Assembly: GCA_016194985.1 (NCBI GenBank)
Contig: JACQAK010000042.1
Coordinates: 1-54,203, forward strand
From: Bacteroidota bacterium
GTDB lineage: Bacteria; Bacteroidota; Bacteroidia; B-17B0; Aurantibacillaceae
Direction of reading: 5' to 3'
Length of the DNA: 54,203 nt
Below the pieces are notes generated by a model, which was not told the origin of the DNA, made no database searches, and saw nothing but the letters and a program-made list of their open reading frames with translations. Positions within the stretch are counted from its first letter, which is position 1; every line of letters starts with the position of its first letter. Of this stretch, positions 18,239 to 26,062 are shown piece after piece. The position numbers and the translations under genes are program-made.

Positions 18239-18856
18239 GTGGAATTTACGTCAAAATTAATAGAACAGGCCGTTGGGCATTTTTCGAGCTTGCCGGGTGT
18301 TGGTAAAAAATCGGCATTACGTTATGTATTGCATCTGATTAAACAAGACGAACAAGACGTTAATCATTTCTCGGAAGTTATTAAAGCCTTAAAGCATGAT
18401 CTGAAATTTTGTAAAAATTGCCATACCATATCCGATCATGACATTTGTGAAGTATGTTCTAATACCTCCAGAAACCAGCAGGTTGTTTGTGTAGTGCAGG
18501 ATTACAGAGATGTAATGGCTATTGAAAATACAGGCCTGTACAAAGGCGTTTATCATGTATTGGGAGGATTGATCTCTCCAATGGAAGGCATAGGCCCGGG
18601 TAACTTAACCATCGATTCCTTAGTTGCTAAAGTATCCCGCCAGGAAGTAACCGAAATTATCTTAGCATTAAATGCAACGATGGAAGGCGAAACCACCAGT
18701 TTCTTTATCTTTAAAAAATTAGCACAATACAATTTAACCTTATCTGCTATTGCCCGTGGTATTGCCGTTGGCGATGAACTGGAGTATACAGATGAAGTAA
18801 CCTTAGGGCGTTCTATTGTTAATCGCATTCCTTACAACAATAGTTTAGCAAGGTAA
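18239..18856 (+). CDS. recR: Recombination protein RecR
   Basis: 205 residues, the usual length. Works with RecF and RecO to load RecA at gaps. Helix-hairpin-helix LPGVGKKSALRYVLHL near the N-terminus, Cys4 zinc finger C-x2-C...C-x2-C (residues about 59-74), Toprim domain VVCVVQDYRDVMAIE and the C-terminal LSAIARGIAVGDELEYTDEVTLGRSI. The start is GTG at 18239; no in-frame ATG is close enough to preserve the helix-hairpin-helix. It is 20 bp downstream of the TPR-PD40 gene. Confidence 0.96.
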   Translation: MEFTSKLIEQAVGHFSSLPGVGKKSALRYVLHLIKQDEQDVNHFSEVIKALKHDLKFCKNCHTISDHDICEVCSNTSRNQQVVCVVQDYRDVMAIENTGLYKGVYHVLGGLISPMEGIGPGNLTIDSLVAKVSRQEVTEIILALNATMEGETTSFFIFKKLAQYNLTLSAIARGIAVGDELEYTDEVTLGRSIVNRIPYNNSLAR

Positions 18857-18865
18857 TTTAAATAA

Positions 18866-18967
18866 GGGCGTGCTGGCGCAAAGAGCCCGCGCCGTCAGGC
18901 TTTACGTTACAATCTTTTGCATCAGAAAATGATGCAAAAGGATTTTCACTTCAATCCTTCACGCAAA
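18866..18967 (-). ncRNA. Structured RNA element, copy D1
   Basis: Reverse-strand copy beginning TGCGTGAAGGATTGAAGTG and ending CACGCCC. Outer stem GCGTG/CACGC, hairpin CCTTTTGCATCA/TGATGCAAAAG (an uninterrupted 11-12 bp stem), GCCTGACG in place of CAGCCCGACG, and 3' hairpin GGCGC/GCGCC. It lies 10 bp after recR, in antisense orientation to it. Confidence 0.68.
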
Positions 18968-19008
18968 TTATTCTTTATATTCCTCATTAGTTTCGCTTTT
19001 GGTGATCA

Positions 19009-19121
19009 TGCACGAGGGATGCAAACGAAAATCCTTTTGTTAATGGCGGAGTCACTCGACGCCATAACAAAAGATTGTAGTGACAGCCCGGTTCCTGCCT
19101 GTCTCTTGCAGGAACGTGCCC
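19009..19121 (+). ncRNA. Structured RNA element, copy D2
   Basis: Forward copy beginning TGCACGAGGGATGCAAACG and ending CGTGCCC. Here the outer stem has changed to GCACG/CGTGC, with both strands altered relative to the other copies. The hairpin is CCTTTTGTTAATGGCG with CGCCATAACAAAAG, and the 3' hairpin is GGTTCCTGC/GCAGGAAC. D1 and D2 lie head to head as A and B do, and fill most of the 353-bp gap before the MuiA-like gene. Confidence 0.68.
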
Positions 19122-19209
19122 AAATAATCACTAACCCTAAATAATAATATAAAATAATTTATGGAATTTTTATATTCTGTGTATCTCAATAGAAATTAAA
19201 AATCTATTT

Positions 19210-20886
19210 ATGAAAAATCTACTCATATTGGCTTTATGTTTTACGATCGTTAAAACTCAGGCAACAGAAACCGAAAAAACAATTAAAACAAAACCCGAAA
19301 AAATTATTGTCTACACCCAAGGCGCGCAGGTTCACCGAAACACAACTCTTAATTTAATAGCCGGGCAAAACACTATTATTTTTTCAGGGTTGGAAAACTG
19401 CATTAATGCCGCCGCCATTCAGGCATCAGGGAATGGTAACTTTATCATTGCAGATATTCAACATGAAGTACATTATCCCGAATTGGATAAAGCCAAATTA
19501 AATGGTGACGTACGTTACCGGAAATTATTGAAACAGGTAAATGATAGCTTACAGGAGATCAATTATCTGATAGAAGATATCACTTCCAAATCAGACGCTT
19601 TAGCCACTGAAAAAAACGTATTACTGAATTACAATTTATACAAGGGACAATCTAAAAAAGATAGCATTGCTTTTTTAAAAGATGGGCTGGCGTATTTGAG
19701 GGAAAAATTATTTAATATCAATGCTGAACAATTAAAACTAAAACGGGAACGGGAAAAGCTGGAAGTGAGAAAACAAAATCTGAACGAACGGTTAACGAGC
19801 GTGAGCAATGAATTATCCAACGAAAATACCTCAGGTGACGAAGAGAAAGTAGATTACAGAATTTTGGTACATGTTATTGCCGACCAGCCAACAACAGCCA
19901 CCATCAATTTAAATTACTATATAACCAATGCCGGCTGGATACCATCTTATGATTTAAGAGCGATATCAAACGAACAAAATGTAAAGCTGACTTATAAAGC
20001 ACAAATCCATCAGGAATCAGGGATTGATTGGGGAAATGTGAAGTTGGTGTTGTCTACCGCTAATCCAAACCGTTCTTATAATTTACCACAACTATCGCCC
20101 TGGTATTTAGGATATAATCCTTACCAGCAAACTAATAAAGATTATAAGATGCAATCGCCTGCAGCACTTGGTGCCGTAACTATGGATAAAGCGAAAAAGA
20201 CAGATGATTATAATAGCATTTCTCAGGAACAAGTTGCCGCACAAAATGCGTATGATTATACAACCGTGAGCGAGAATGTGATTGAAACAGAATATGAGAT
20301 CAAATTAAATTACAACATACCCAGTGACGGTAAAGAACACTTTGCCGCCATTATGGTGAAAGATTTGAAAACCCTGTATCGTTATAAAGCCATCCCTAAA
20401 CTAAATAATAATGTGTACTTAACAGCTGTGTTGCCTGATTGGGAAGATGTCATCACTATGAGTGGAGAAGCCTCTGTTTATTATGATGGGTCTTATGTGG
20501 GTGAAACAAGCCTTGCGCCCGGCGGAACAGAAGACACGATCCAGTTGTCCTTAGGAATTGATAAAAGCATTGCGATTAAGCGTCAAAAAATAAAAGATAA
20601 GTGCTCTCAAAAAGTATTGGATAATGATATTTTGCATCAATACACATTTGAAATCACGATGAAAAATTCGAGAGCTACAAAAATAGACATTGAAGTAGAA
20701 GACCAGTTACCATTATCGCAGGATAAAACAGTGTTGATAGACAGAAAAGAATTGTCAGGAGCTAAATACGATGAAGTAACAGGTATTTTAAAATGGCGTT
20801 CAACGGTTCAGGCAAAGGATAGCAAAAAGCTCACATTGATGTACCAGATTAAAGCGCCTAAGTATATGGCGGTGGCGGCTAATTAG
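19210..20886 (+). CDS. MuiA-like DUF4139/DUF4140 exported protein
   Basis: 558 residues with a signal peptide ending near TQATE. The N-terminal DUF4140 is seen in EKIIVYTQGAQVHRNTTLNL and IIFSGLENCINAAAIQASGNG; a charged coiled-coil segment spans about residues 100-205; the DUF4139 domain begins at about 215 with YYITNAGWIPSYDLRA and ends KLTLMYQIKAPKYM. The family was named after a mucoidy inhibitor and occurs widely in Bacteroidota; no molecular function is established. The long Asn/Gln/Tyr-rich insert at 300-350 is typical of variable loops. A strong terminator follows. Confidence 0.85.
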   Translation: MKNLLILALCFTIVKTQATETEKTIKTKPEKIIVYTQGAQVHRNTTLNLIAGQNTIIFSGLENCINAAAIQASGNGNFIIADIQHEVHYPELDKAKLNGDVRYRKLLKQVNDSLQEINYLIEDITSKSDALATEKNVLLNYNLYKGQSKKDSIAFLKDGLAYLREKLFNINAEQLKLKREREKLEVRKQNLNERLTSVSNELSNENTSGDEEKVDYRILVHVIADQPTTATINLNYYITNAGWIPSYDLRAISNEQNVKLTYKAQIHQESGIDWGNVKLVLSTANPNRSYNLPQLSPWYLGYNPYQQTNKDYKMQSPAALGAVTMDKAKKTDDYNSISQEQVAAQNAYDYTTVSENVIETEYEIKLNYNIPSDGKEHFAAIMVKDLKTLYRYKAIPKLNNNVYLTAVLPDWEDVITMSGEASVYYDGSYVGETSLAPGGTEDTIQLSLGIDKSIAIKRQKIKDKCSQKVLDNDILHQYTFEITMKNSRATKIDIEVEDQLPLSQDKTVLIDRKELSGAKYDEVTGILKWRSTVQAKDSKKLTLMYQIKAPKYMAVAAN

Positions 20887-20905
20887 AACATAATTGCCGG
20901 GAAAT

Positions 20906-20941
20906 AAAAAGAGTTTACAGAATCATTTGTAAACTCTTTTT
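20906..20941. terminator. Rho-independent terminator after the MuiA-like gene
   Basis: Perfect 14-bp stem: AAAAAGAGTTTACA (20906-20919) pairs with TGTAAACTCTTTTT (20928-20941). Both strands end in T-runs, so it can work bidirectionally. The next gene starts 28 bp beyond. Confidence 0.88.
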
Positions 20942-20968
20942 ATTTGTACTTTAGTAACCACAAGTAGT

Positions 20969-21202
20969 ATGAGTGATAGACTAAATACATATTCCAAGCA
21001 TGAGCCTAAACATTGCCCGCGTTGCAATAAAGAATTTGTATGTAACCCGTTCAATATCTCTTCTTGCGATTGCAATAACATACAATTATCTCCCGAAGAG
21101 ACAACATTTATAGCCAATCAATTCAGCGATTGTGTTTGTAATGCCTGCCTGAAGGAATTAAAACACGCATACGATCTAATACAACACCATGACAAAACCT
21201 AA
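20969..21202 (+). CDS. Cysteine-rich CWC family protein
   Basis: 77 residues, no signal peptide. Cysteines at HCPRCNKEFVC, CDC and CVCNAC follow the C-x2-C pattern of the CWC family of small bacterial zinc-ribbon-like proteins; their role is unknown. The stop codon lies 14 bp inside the next gene, so the two are translationally coupled. The pairing suggests joint function with the ATP_bind_4 protein, which is an inference. Confidence 0.75.
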   Translation: MSDRLNTYSKHEPKHCPRCNKEFVCNPFNISSCDCNNIQLSPEETTFIANQFSDCVCNACLKELKHAYDLIQHHDKT

Positions 21203-21905
21203 GGCCATATTTAGTTGGAGTGGAGGTAAAGACTCTGCTTACTGTTTGCATAAAGTATTAACCGAAAATTACTTTGAGATAACCTATCTATTAACGACAG
21301 TGAATGCCACTTTTAAAAGAGTGTCGATGCATGGTGTGCGGGAAGAATTATTGGAAAAACAAGCCGAATCTATTGGGATTCCCTTATTGAAAGTAATGGT
21401 AAGTGAAGGTACTAATGAAGAATATGAACAACAGATGAAGACCTTGTTATTAAAGGCAAAATCGGAAGGAATAGAGCACGTTATTTTTGGCGATATTTTT
21501 TTGGAAGATTTGAGAACATACCGGGAAGCGAATATGGCTAAAGTTAATATGAAAGCAGTATTCCCTTTATGGAAAACCGATACCACATTTTTGATCAATG
21601 ATTTTATCAATCAAAAATTCAAAACACTAACCTGCTGTGTAAATGATGGCTACTTTAATGAAGAATGGGTGGGCAAGGAAATTGATTCGGCCTTTGTAAA
21701 AGAGTTGCCGGAGAATGTGGATCCTTGTGGTGAGAATGGCGAATACCATACGTTTTGCTATGAAGGCCCCATTTTTAAAAAACAAATTCGGTTTACGGTT
21801 GGAGAAAAAGTATACAAACCATTGCAGATTAAAACAACGGATGATTCTACATGTACTTCAAATACTGTTACCAAAGGTTTTTGGTTTGTTGAATTGATTC
21901 CTTGA
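21189..21905 (+). CDS. ATP_bind_4 domain protein, diphthine-ammonia-ligase (Dph6)-like
   Basis: 238 residues. The PP-loop SWSGGKDSAYCLHK at residues 9-22 identifies the N-type ATP pyrophosphatase fold. VSMHGVREELLEKQAESIGIP, GIEHVIFGDIFLEDLRTYRE and DPCGENGEYHTFCYEGPIF are family signatures of the Dph6-like group. In eukaryotes and archaea the enzyme amidates diphthine on elongation factor 2; bacteria lack diphthamide, so the bacterial substrate is unknown. Overlaps the CWC gene by 14 bp; convergent with the dtxR-type gene. Confidence 0.85.
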   Translation: MTKPKAIFSWSGGKDSAYCLHKVLTENYFEITYLLTTVNATFKRVSMHGVREELLEKQAESIGIPLLKVMVSEGTNEEYEQQMKTLLLKAKSEGIEHVIFGDIFLEDLRTYREANMAKVNMKAVFPLWKTDTTFLINDFINQKFKTLTCCVNDGYFNEEWVGKEIDSAFVKELPENVDPCGENGEYHTFCYEGPIFKKQIRFTVGEKVYKPLQIKTTDDSTCTSNTVTKGFWFVELIP

Positions 21906-21960
21906 GTTATTAATGAAAATTAATTTCTGGGACAGCGTGTATTATTGTTTGGTTGTAGAT

Positions 21961-22036
21961 ATTCGACCCCGAAGGGGTCGTATGTAAATAAAAATCACCA
22001 ATATCTATTGATATACGACACCTTCGGGGTCGAACG
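21961..22036. repeat. CGACCCC-GAA-GGGGTCG palindromic repeat, copy 1
   Basis: Two facing hairpins. The left one, 21964-21980, is a 7-bp stem CGACCCC/GGGGTCG with a GAA loop; the right one, 22016-22032, is its inverted near-copy, and the full 76-nt unit is itself an inverted repeat. It lies between the convergent ATP_bind_4 and repressor genes and could end both transcripts. A second copy is at 25863-25935. Confidence 0.8.
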
Positions 22037-22051
22037 AAATGATGATGATTA

Positions 22052-22735
22052 TTATCTGCAACCACAATTTGGTTTTAAACATTGTACTAATATTTGTTGC
22101 GCTGCTTTCGACGACATCAATATAGGTTCTTTGGTTTTAGTACTGAGTTTTAAGGTATCATCATAAGCATTGATTTGCTCAACAATCAGTTTATCATTCA
22201 ATCCAATATTTAGGTCTGTTAAGTAATTTAAAAACACTTCGCTGTGTTCGCTAACACCCAGTACCACACATTTACAACCCTTGATGCTTTGAGATAAGGG
22301 CCTTCTGTCTGATTTAGGTAATTTGCCTTGTTTGTTGGGAATAGGATCTCCGTGAGGATCAAAATCAGGTTTGCCAATAACATCATAAATGCGGTCAATT
22401 AATTTATCGGAATTCACATGTTCCAACTGTTCGGCAATTTCATGTACTTCGCTCCAGCTAAATTTTAATTGCTTGTATAAATAGGTTTCCCAAATTCTGT
22501 GTCGGCGAACAATATTAAGCGCTATTTCCTTTCCTGAAGTTGTTAATTGAGCACCGTCAAACTTATTATAGGTAACATAGTCCTTCTTGACTAAAATGGC
22601 CAGTTTTTCAAGTACTGTAGGCGGTTTTATTTCCAACCAATGAGCAATATCCGTGGCGCTAACCACCTTACTTTTATCATGATTTGCCAATTGATAGATC
22701 GCTTTTAAATAGTTTTCTTCCCGATAAGTTTTCAT
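22052..22735 (-). CDS. DtxR/MntR-family metal-dependent transcriptional repressor
   Basis: 227 residues. N-terminal winged helix (NYLKAIYQLAN...SATDIAHWLEIKPPTVLEKLAILVKKDYV), a dimerisation domain with metal-ligand candidates H79, E83, H98, E99, E102, E105 and H106, then DPHGDPIP, and a C-terminal FeoA/SH3-like domain ending in CLKPNCGCR. Position 102 is Glu as in manganese-sensing MntR rather than the Cys of DtxR, but N8 replaces the usual Asp or Met, so metal preference is uncertain. It is divergent from a TonB receptor across a perfect palindrome, implying control of itself and the receptor. The C-terminal Cys pair is unusual. Confidence 0.9.
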   Translation of the reverse strand: MKTYREENYLKAIYQLANHDKSKVVSATDIAHWLEIKPPTVLEKLAILVKKDYVTYNKFDGAQLTTSGKEIALNIVRRHRIWETYLYKQLKFSWSEVHEIAEQLEHVNSDKLIDRIYDVIGKPDFDPHGDPIPNKQGKLPKSDRRPLSQSIKGCKCVVLGVSEHSEVFLNYLTDLNIGLNDKLIVEQINAYDDTLKLSTKTKEPILMSSKAAQQILVQCLKPNCGCR

Positions 22736-22739
22736 GTGA

Positions 22740-22747
22740 TAAATGTA
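22740..22747 (-). promoter_or_regulatory. Putative -7 element of the DtxR-type gene
   Basis: TACATTTA on the reverse strand matches TAnnTTTG in seven of eight positions, 4 bp before the ATG; the transcript would be nearly leaderless. The palindrome at 22764 falls 16 bp upstream, where the -33 region would be. Confidence 0.45.
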
Positions 22748-22763
22748 GTTATTTTTTTTAATT

Positions 22764-22779
22764 ATTAGGTTAACCTAAT
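22764..22779. promoter_or_regulatory. Palindromic operator for the DtxR/MntR-type repressor
   Basis: ATTAGGTTAACCTAAT is a perfect 16-bp palindrome in the 76-bp gap between the repressor and receptor start codons. Its halves (TTAGGT/ACCTAA) resemble the known DtxR/IdeR operator core. It covers the presumed -33 regions of both divergent promoters, a classical position for repression of both. Confidence 0.8.
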
Positions 22780-22782
22780 TTT

Positions 22783-22803
22783 ATTAAGTAGTGAGTACTT
22801 ATT
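22783..22803. promoter_or_regulatory. Second inverted repeat at the TonB receptor promoter
   Basis: ATTAAGTA (22783-22790) and TACTTATT (22796-22803) form an inverted repeat around GTGAG. The half TTAAGTA also occurs as one half of the NarL-like site at 26087. Overlap with the -7 candidate TATTTTTG (22800-22807) suggests a regulatory site, but composition is AT-rich and chance cannot be excluded. Confidence 0.35.
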
Positions 22804-22811
22804 TTTGTGGC

Positions 22812-25091
22812 ATGTTAAAAATTGCCCCAATCATTAGTTTACTATTTTGCTTTAGGATTCTTTGTAGTCAGAATTCGGGAATACTTAGCGGAACTGTTCA
22901 TTCAAACGGTCAGCCCGTTCCTTTTGTAACGGTGGGACTAAAGAACACAACCTATGGCGCAAGTACCAATACCAATGGTTATTTCGAAATTAAACAGATT
23001 GCTTTTGGAACGTATGAGGTCGTAATTTCTGCGATAGGCTATGCCAAACAATCTAAATCTGTTACTATTAGCAACTCGAAGCCAAGTGTAGCTTTGTCTT
23101 TTGAATTAAAGGAAAATCAATCAAATTTGGAGGAAGTGGTTGTCTCGGGAACCATGAAAGAAGTATCTAAAACCGAAAGCCCTGTTCCTGTAGAAGTATA
23201 TACACCGGCTTTGTTTAAGAAAAATCCTACTCCCAGTATTTTTGATGCATTACAAAACGTTAATGGTGTCCGTCCACAGCTGAACTGTAATGTGTGTAAC
23301 ACCGGAGATATTCACATCAATGGGTTGGAAGGACCTTACACTATGATTATGATTGATGGGATGCCTATTGTAAGTGGCTTATCTTCTGTATATGGTTTAT
23401 CAGGTATTCCTAATAGTCTGGTAGAACGTATAGAAATCGTGAAAGGGCCTGCTTCTTCTTTATACGGTAGTGAAGCTGTTGGAGGGTTGATTAACATTAT
23501 CACTAAAAAAACGGCCAATGCCGATAAGTTATCATTGGATGTCATGGCCACGTCTTATCAGGAATATAATGTGGATGCCGGATTCAAATACAAGCCCGGA
23601 AAAAAAGCGGATGCCTTATTAGGTGTTAATTATTATAACTATCAAAAACCGGTAGATCATAATAACGATGGATTTACTGATGTGACCTTACAACACCGTA
23701 TTTCTGTATTCAATAAATTAAACTTTGAACGAAAAGATAATCGTGAAGCCTCTGTGGCTTTGCGTTATTATTACGAAGACCGCTGGGGCGGCGATATGAA
23801 ATGGAATAAGAACTGGCGCGGCACCGACAGTATTTATGGTGAAAGTATTTTTACCGGCAGGTATGAGGTCATTGGAAAATACCAATTGCCAATAAAAGAA
23901 CGCATTTTTTATAATGTATCGTTTAATAGTCATGATCAGAATTCCTACTATGGAAAAGTGAAGTTTTACGCTCAGCAAAAAATACTGTTCAATCAATTGT
24001 ATTGGGAGAAAGAACTGAGCAAGCATTCGTTATTGGCAGGAGTGGCATATCGTTATACATGGTATGATGATAATACAGTCATTACACAAACCAATGATAC
24101 TATTAATCCTAAAAACAAACCCAATAATGTATCTCTTCCCGGTGTATTTATACAGGATGAAATTAAATTTAATTGTAATCACAAATTATTAGTTGGGTTC
24201 AGGTATGATTATAATGAAGCACATGGCAATATATACACACCACGTGTTGCCTATAAATGGACATTGAATGCTAAAAACATCTTAAGGTTAAATGCAGGAA
24301 CAGGTTACAGAGTGGCTAATGTGTTTAGCGAAGATCATGCGGCATTAACCGGCTCCCGCGAAGTGATTGTTGTTGATAATTTAAAACCCGAACAAAGTGT
24401 AAATGCGAATTTGAATTACGTGACTAAATTTTATAAAGAAAGTTTTGTCTTGGGAATTGATATGTCGGCATTTTATACACGCTTTAGTAACCGCATCATT
24501 GCTGATTATGACACGGATCCTAATAAAATTTATTTTAATAATTTGAATGGATATGCTATTTCGCAGGGCGCCAGTGCCAATATTGATTTAGTATTACAAA
24601 AAATCCCTTTAAAATTATTGGTTGGCGGAACTTACATGGATAATTATAAAGTAGAAAACGGAACCCGCGCCCGGCAGATTTTAACGGAACATTTTACAGG
24701 TACCTGGGCGCTTAGCTACGAATGGAAAAAAATGGGATTAAGTTTTGATTACACAGGAAACATCTACAGTCCTATGCGTTTACCGCTTTTGGGGCCATTG
24801 GATCCCCGCAAAGAATATTCACCGTGGTGGAGTATTCAAAACATTCAGATCACTAAAAAAATAAAATGTTTTGAGATATACGGGGGTGTGAAAAATCTGT
24901 TGAACTTTACACCACCGGCCAATAGTATTGCCCGTTCATTTGACCCATTTGATAAAGGCGTACAATATAACAGTGCAGGGCAAATTATAGCTACACCTAA
25001 TAATCCATATGCCCAAAGCTTTGATCCAACGTATATGTTTGCACCAAATCAGGGTATCCGAGGATTTTTAGGGTTACGATTCAAAATTTGA
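22812..25091 (+). CDS. TonB-dependent outer-membrane receptor, metal/heme type, plug with C-x2-C
   Basis: 759 residues from the ATG at 22812; an in-frame GTG at 22791 would spoil the signal peptide. Order: signal peptide to about residue 19, carboxypeptidase-regulatory beta domain (GTVHSNGQPVPFVTVGLKN), TonB box region, plug (SIFDALQNVNGVRPQLNC to GSEAVGGLINIITKK), then a 22-strand barrel ending in the aromatic-terminal GLRFKI. C159 and C162 in NCNVCNTGD give the plug a metal- or heme-ligand candidate. Divergent from the DtxR-type repressor, so its substrate is probably iron, manganese or a metal complex. TATTTTTG lies 4 bp before the ATG, suggesting a leaderless mRNA. Confidence 0.88.
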   Translation: MLKIAPIISLLFCFRILCSQNSGILSGTVHSNGQPVPFVTVGLKNTTYGASTNTNGYFEIKQIAFGTYEVVISAIGYAKQSKSVTISNSKPSVALSFELKENQSNLEEVVVSGTMKEVSKTESPVPVEVYTPALFKKNPTPSIFDALQNVNGVRPQLNCNVCNTGDIHINGLEGPYTMIMIDGMPIVSGLSSVYGLSGIPNSLVERIEIVKGPASSLYGSEAVGGLINIITKKTANADKLSLDVMATSYQEYNVDAGFKYKPGKKADALLGVNYYNYQKPVDHNNDGFTDVTLQHRISVFNKLNFERKDNREASVALRYYYEDRWGGDMKWNKNWRGTDSIYGESIFTGRYEVIGKYQLPIKERIFYNVSFNSHDQNSYYGKVKFYAQQKILFNQLYWEKELSKHSLLAGVAYRYTWYDDNTVITQTNDTINPKNKPNNVSLPGVFIQDEIKFNCNHKLLVGFRYDYNEAHGNIYTPRVAYKWTLNAKNILRLNAGTGYRVANVFSEDHAALTGSREVIVVDNLKPEQSVNANLNYVTKFYKESFVLGIDMSAFYTRFSNRIIADYDTDPNKIYFNNLNGYAISQGASANIDLVLQKIPLKLLVGGTYMDNYKVENGTRARQILTEHFTGTWALSYEWKKMGLSFDYTGNIYSPMRLPLLGPLDPRKEYSPWWSIQNIQITKKIKCFEIYGGVKNLLNFTPPANSIARSFDPFDKGVQYNSAGQIIATPNNPYAQSFDPTYMFAPNQGIRGFLGLRFKI

Positions 25092-25095
25092 ATTA

Positions 25096-25111
25096 TACCC
25101 TAATTTAGGTA
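25096..25111. promoter_or_regulatory. NarL-type 7-2-7 site I upstream of the response-regulator gene
   Basis: TACCCTAATTTAGGTA: heptamers TACCCTA and (reverse) TACCTAA separated by 2 bp, as in NarL/FixJ-family operators. It ends 23 bp before the -7 element TATGTTTG. A weaker inverted repeat (TTCCTAA/TTTAGTA) follows at 25118-25134. Confidence 0.62.
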
Positions 25112-25134
25112 TTACAATTCCTAAGTATTTAGTA

Positions 25135-25142
25135 TATGTTTG
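25135..25142 (+). promoter_or_regulatory. -7 promoter element of the response-regulator gene
   Basis: TATGTTTG is a perfect TAnnTTTG, 27 bp before the TTG start codon. No TTG lies at the -33 spacing, which fits an activator-dependent promoter served by site I. Confidence 0.6.
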
Positions 25143-25169
25143 TTGTTTAGAATTAATCTAAATTAAATT

Positions 25170-25817
25170 TTGAACCAACAACGCCCTATAAAAGTCATTA
25201 TTGCCGATACAGCCTTTTTAATCAGAAAGGGGCTGAGAACGCTGGTAAAAGAGAATCCGGATTTTGAGTATATTACCGAAGTAGAGGATACCAAAAGCCT
25301 CAATTCTTCCTTAAAAAAACAATTACCCGATGTATTGATTGTAGATCATTGTTGTGACGATTGTTTTTCCTTAAAGGTCATCAGCACAATAAAACAATCC
25401 TATCCAAATTTGAATATCCTGGTTATTTCTCATGAAAAAACTGCTGAGGAGATCAAAAAAGTCATTGGCATCGGGATCAAAAATTATTTATTGAAAGACT
25501 GCGATGAGCAGGAAATAATTGATGCTATTAGATCCTGTGCCAAAGGAGAAAAATATTTCTGCGGACAGATCATCGATGTGTTATTAGAGAAGGAAATCTC
25601 TATTAAAGATCATTGTTCCACAGGCGGTATTACTGAACGTGAAGTCGATGTGATCAAAGAATTGGTATCCGGTAAGCGTCCCAAAGAAATTGCGGACAGT
25701 TTGAGCATCAGTTATTATACGGTTGTGACTCATAAAAAAAATATCTACAAAAAATTGGGCATCAACCATAGCATTGAATTAGCTCAATATGCCATTAAAA
25801 CAGGCTTGATGAAATGA
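25170..25817 (+). CDS. NarL/LuxR-family response regulator
   Basis: 215 residues. Receiver domain: acidic pocket around D13 (IIADTAF), phospho-acceptor D59 (VLIVDH), the conserved switch Ser in LVISHE and Lys in YLLKD. A LuxR-type helix-turn-helix occupies about 148-210 (TEREVDVIKELVSGKRPKEIADSLSISYYTVVTHKKNIYKKLG). The start is TTG at 25170; no in-frame ATG precedes D13. No histidine kinase gene is in the window. NarL-type inverted repeats upstream of this gene and of the following heme operon suggest that it controls both, including itself; that is inference from position and symmetry. Confidence 0.92.
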   Translation: MNQQRPIKVIIADTAFLIRKGLRTLVKENPDFEYITEVEDTKSLNSSLKKQLPDVLIVDHCCDDCFSLKVISTIKQSYPNLNILVISHEKTAEEIKKVIGIGIKNYLLKDCDEQEIIDAIRSCAKGEKYFCGQIIDVLLEKEISIKDHCSTGGITEREVDVIKELVSGKRPKEIADSLSISYYTVVTHKKNIYKKLGINHSIELAQYAIKTGLMK

Positions 25818-25862
25818 ATTAGTTTTATTTAAGCAGTAGTTTAGTTACAATCTTATTTATTG

Positions 25863-25935
25863 TTCGACCCTGAAAGGGTCGCATATTAATAGAATGGATG
25901 TTTTGTTATTAGTGTACGACCCTTTCAGGGTCGAA
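25863..25935. repeat. CGACCCT-GAA-AGGGTCG palindromic repeat, copy 2
   Basis: Same plan as the repeat at 21961. Two facing 7-bp hairpins with GAA or TTC loops: CGACCCT/AGGGTCG at 25865-25881 and its inverted partner at the right end. Compared with copy 1 the last base pair has changed from C-G to T-A on both sides, keeping the stem. It lies between the response regulator and the heme operon promoter. Confidence 0.8.
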
Positions 25936-26062
25936 TGTCCTTTATACACCTCTCATGTAATTGTGCTCTTTCAGGAACGAATTGAATGCTTATTTAAACT
26001 TTAGGAATTAAGTGTTTTTATATATTTTACGTAATACCCTCTACTCATTATTGGCTATCACA

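Noticed and set aside
18917-19144. Open frame in the recR to MuiA-like gap
   Set aside because: It runs through both structured RNA elements D1 and D2, whose conservation is in RNA pairing and not in codons.
21961-25935. CRISPR-like array from the CGACCC repeats
   Set aside because: Only two widely separated palindromic units with no spacers and no cas genes.
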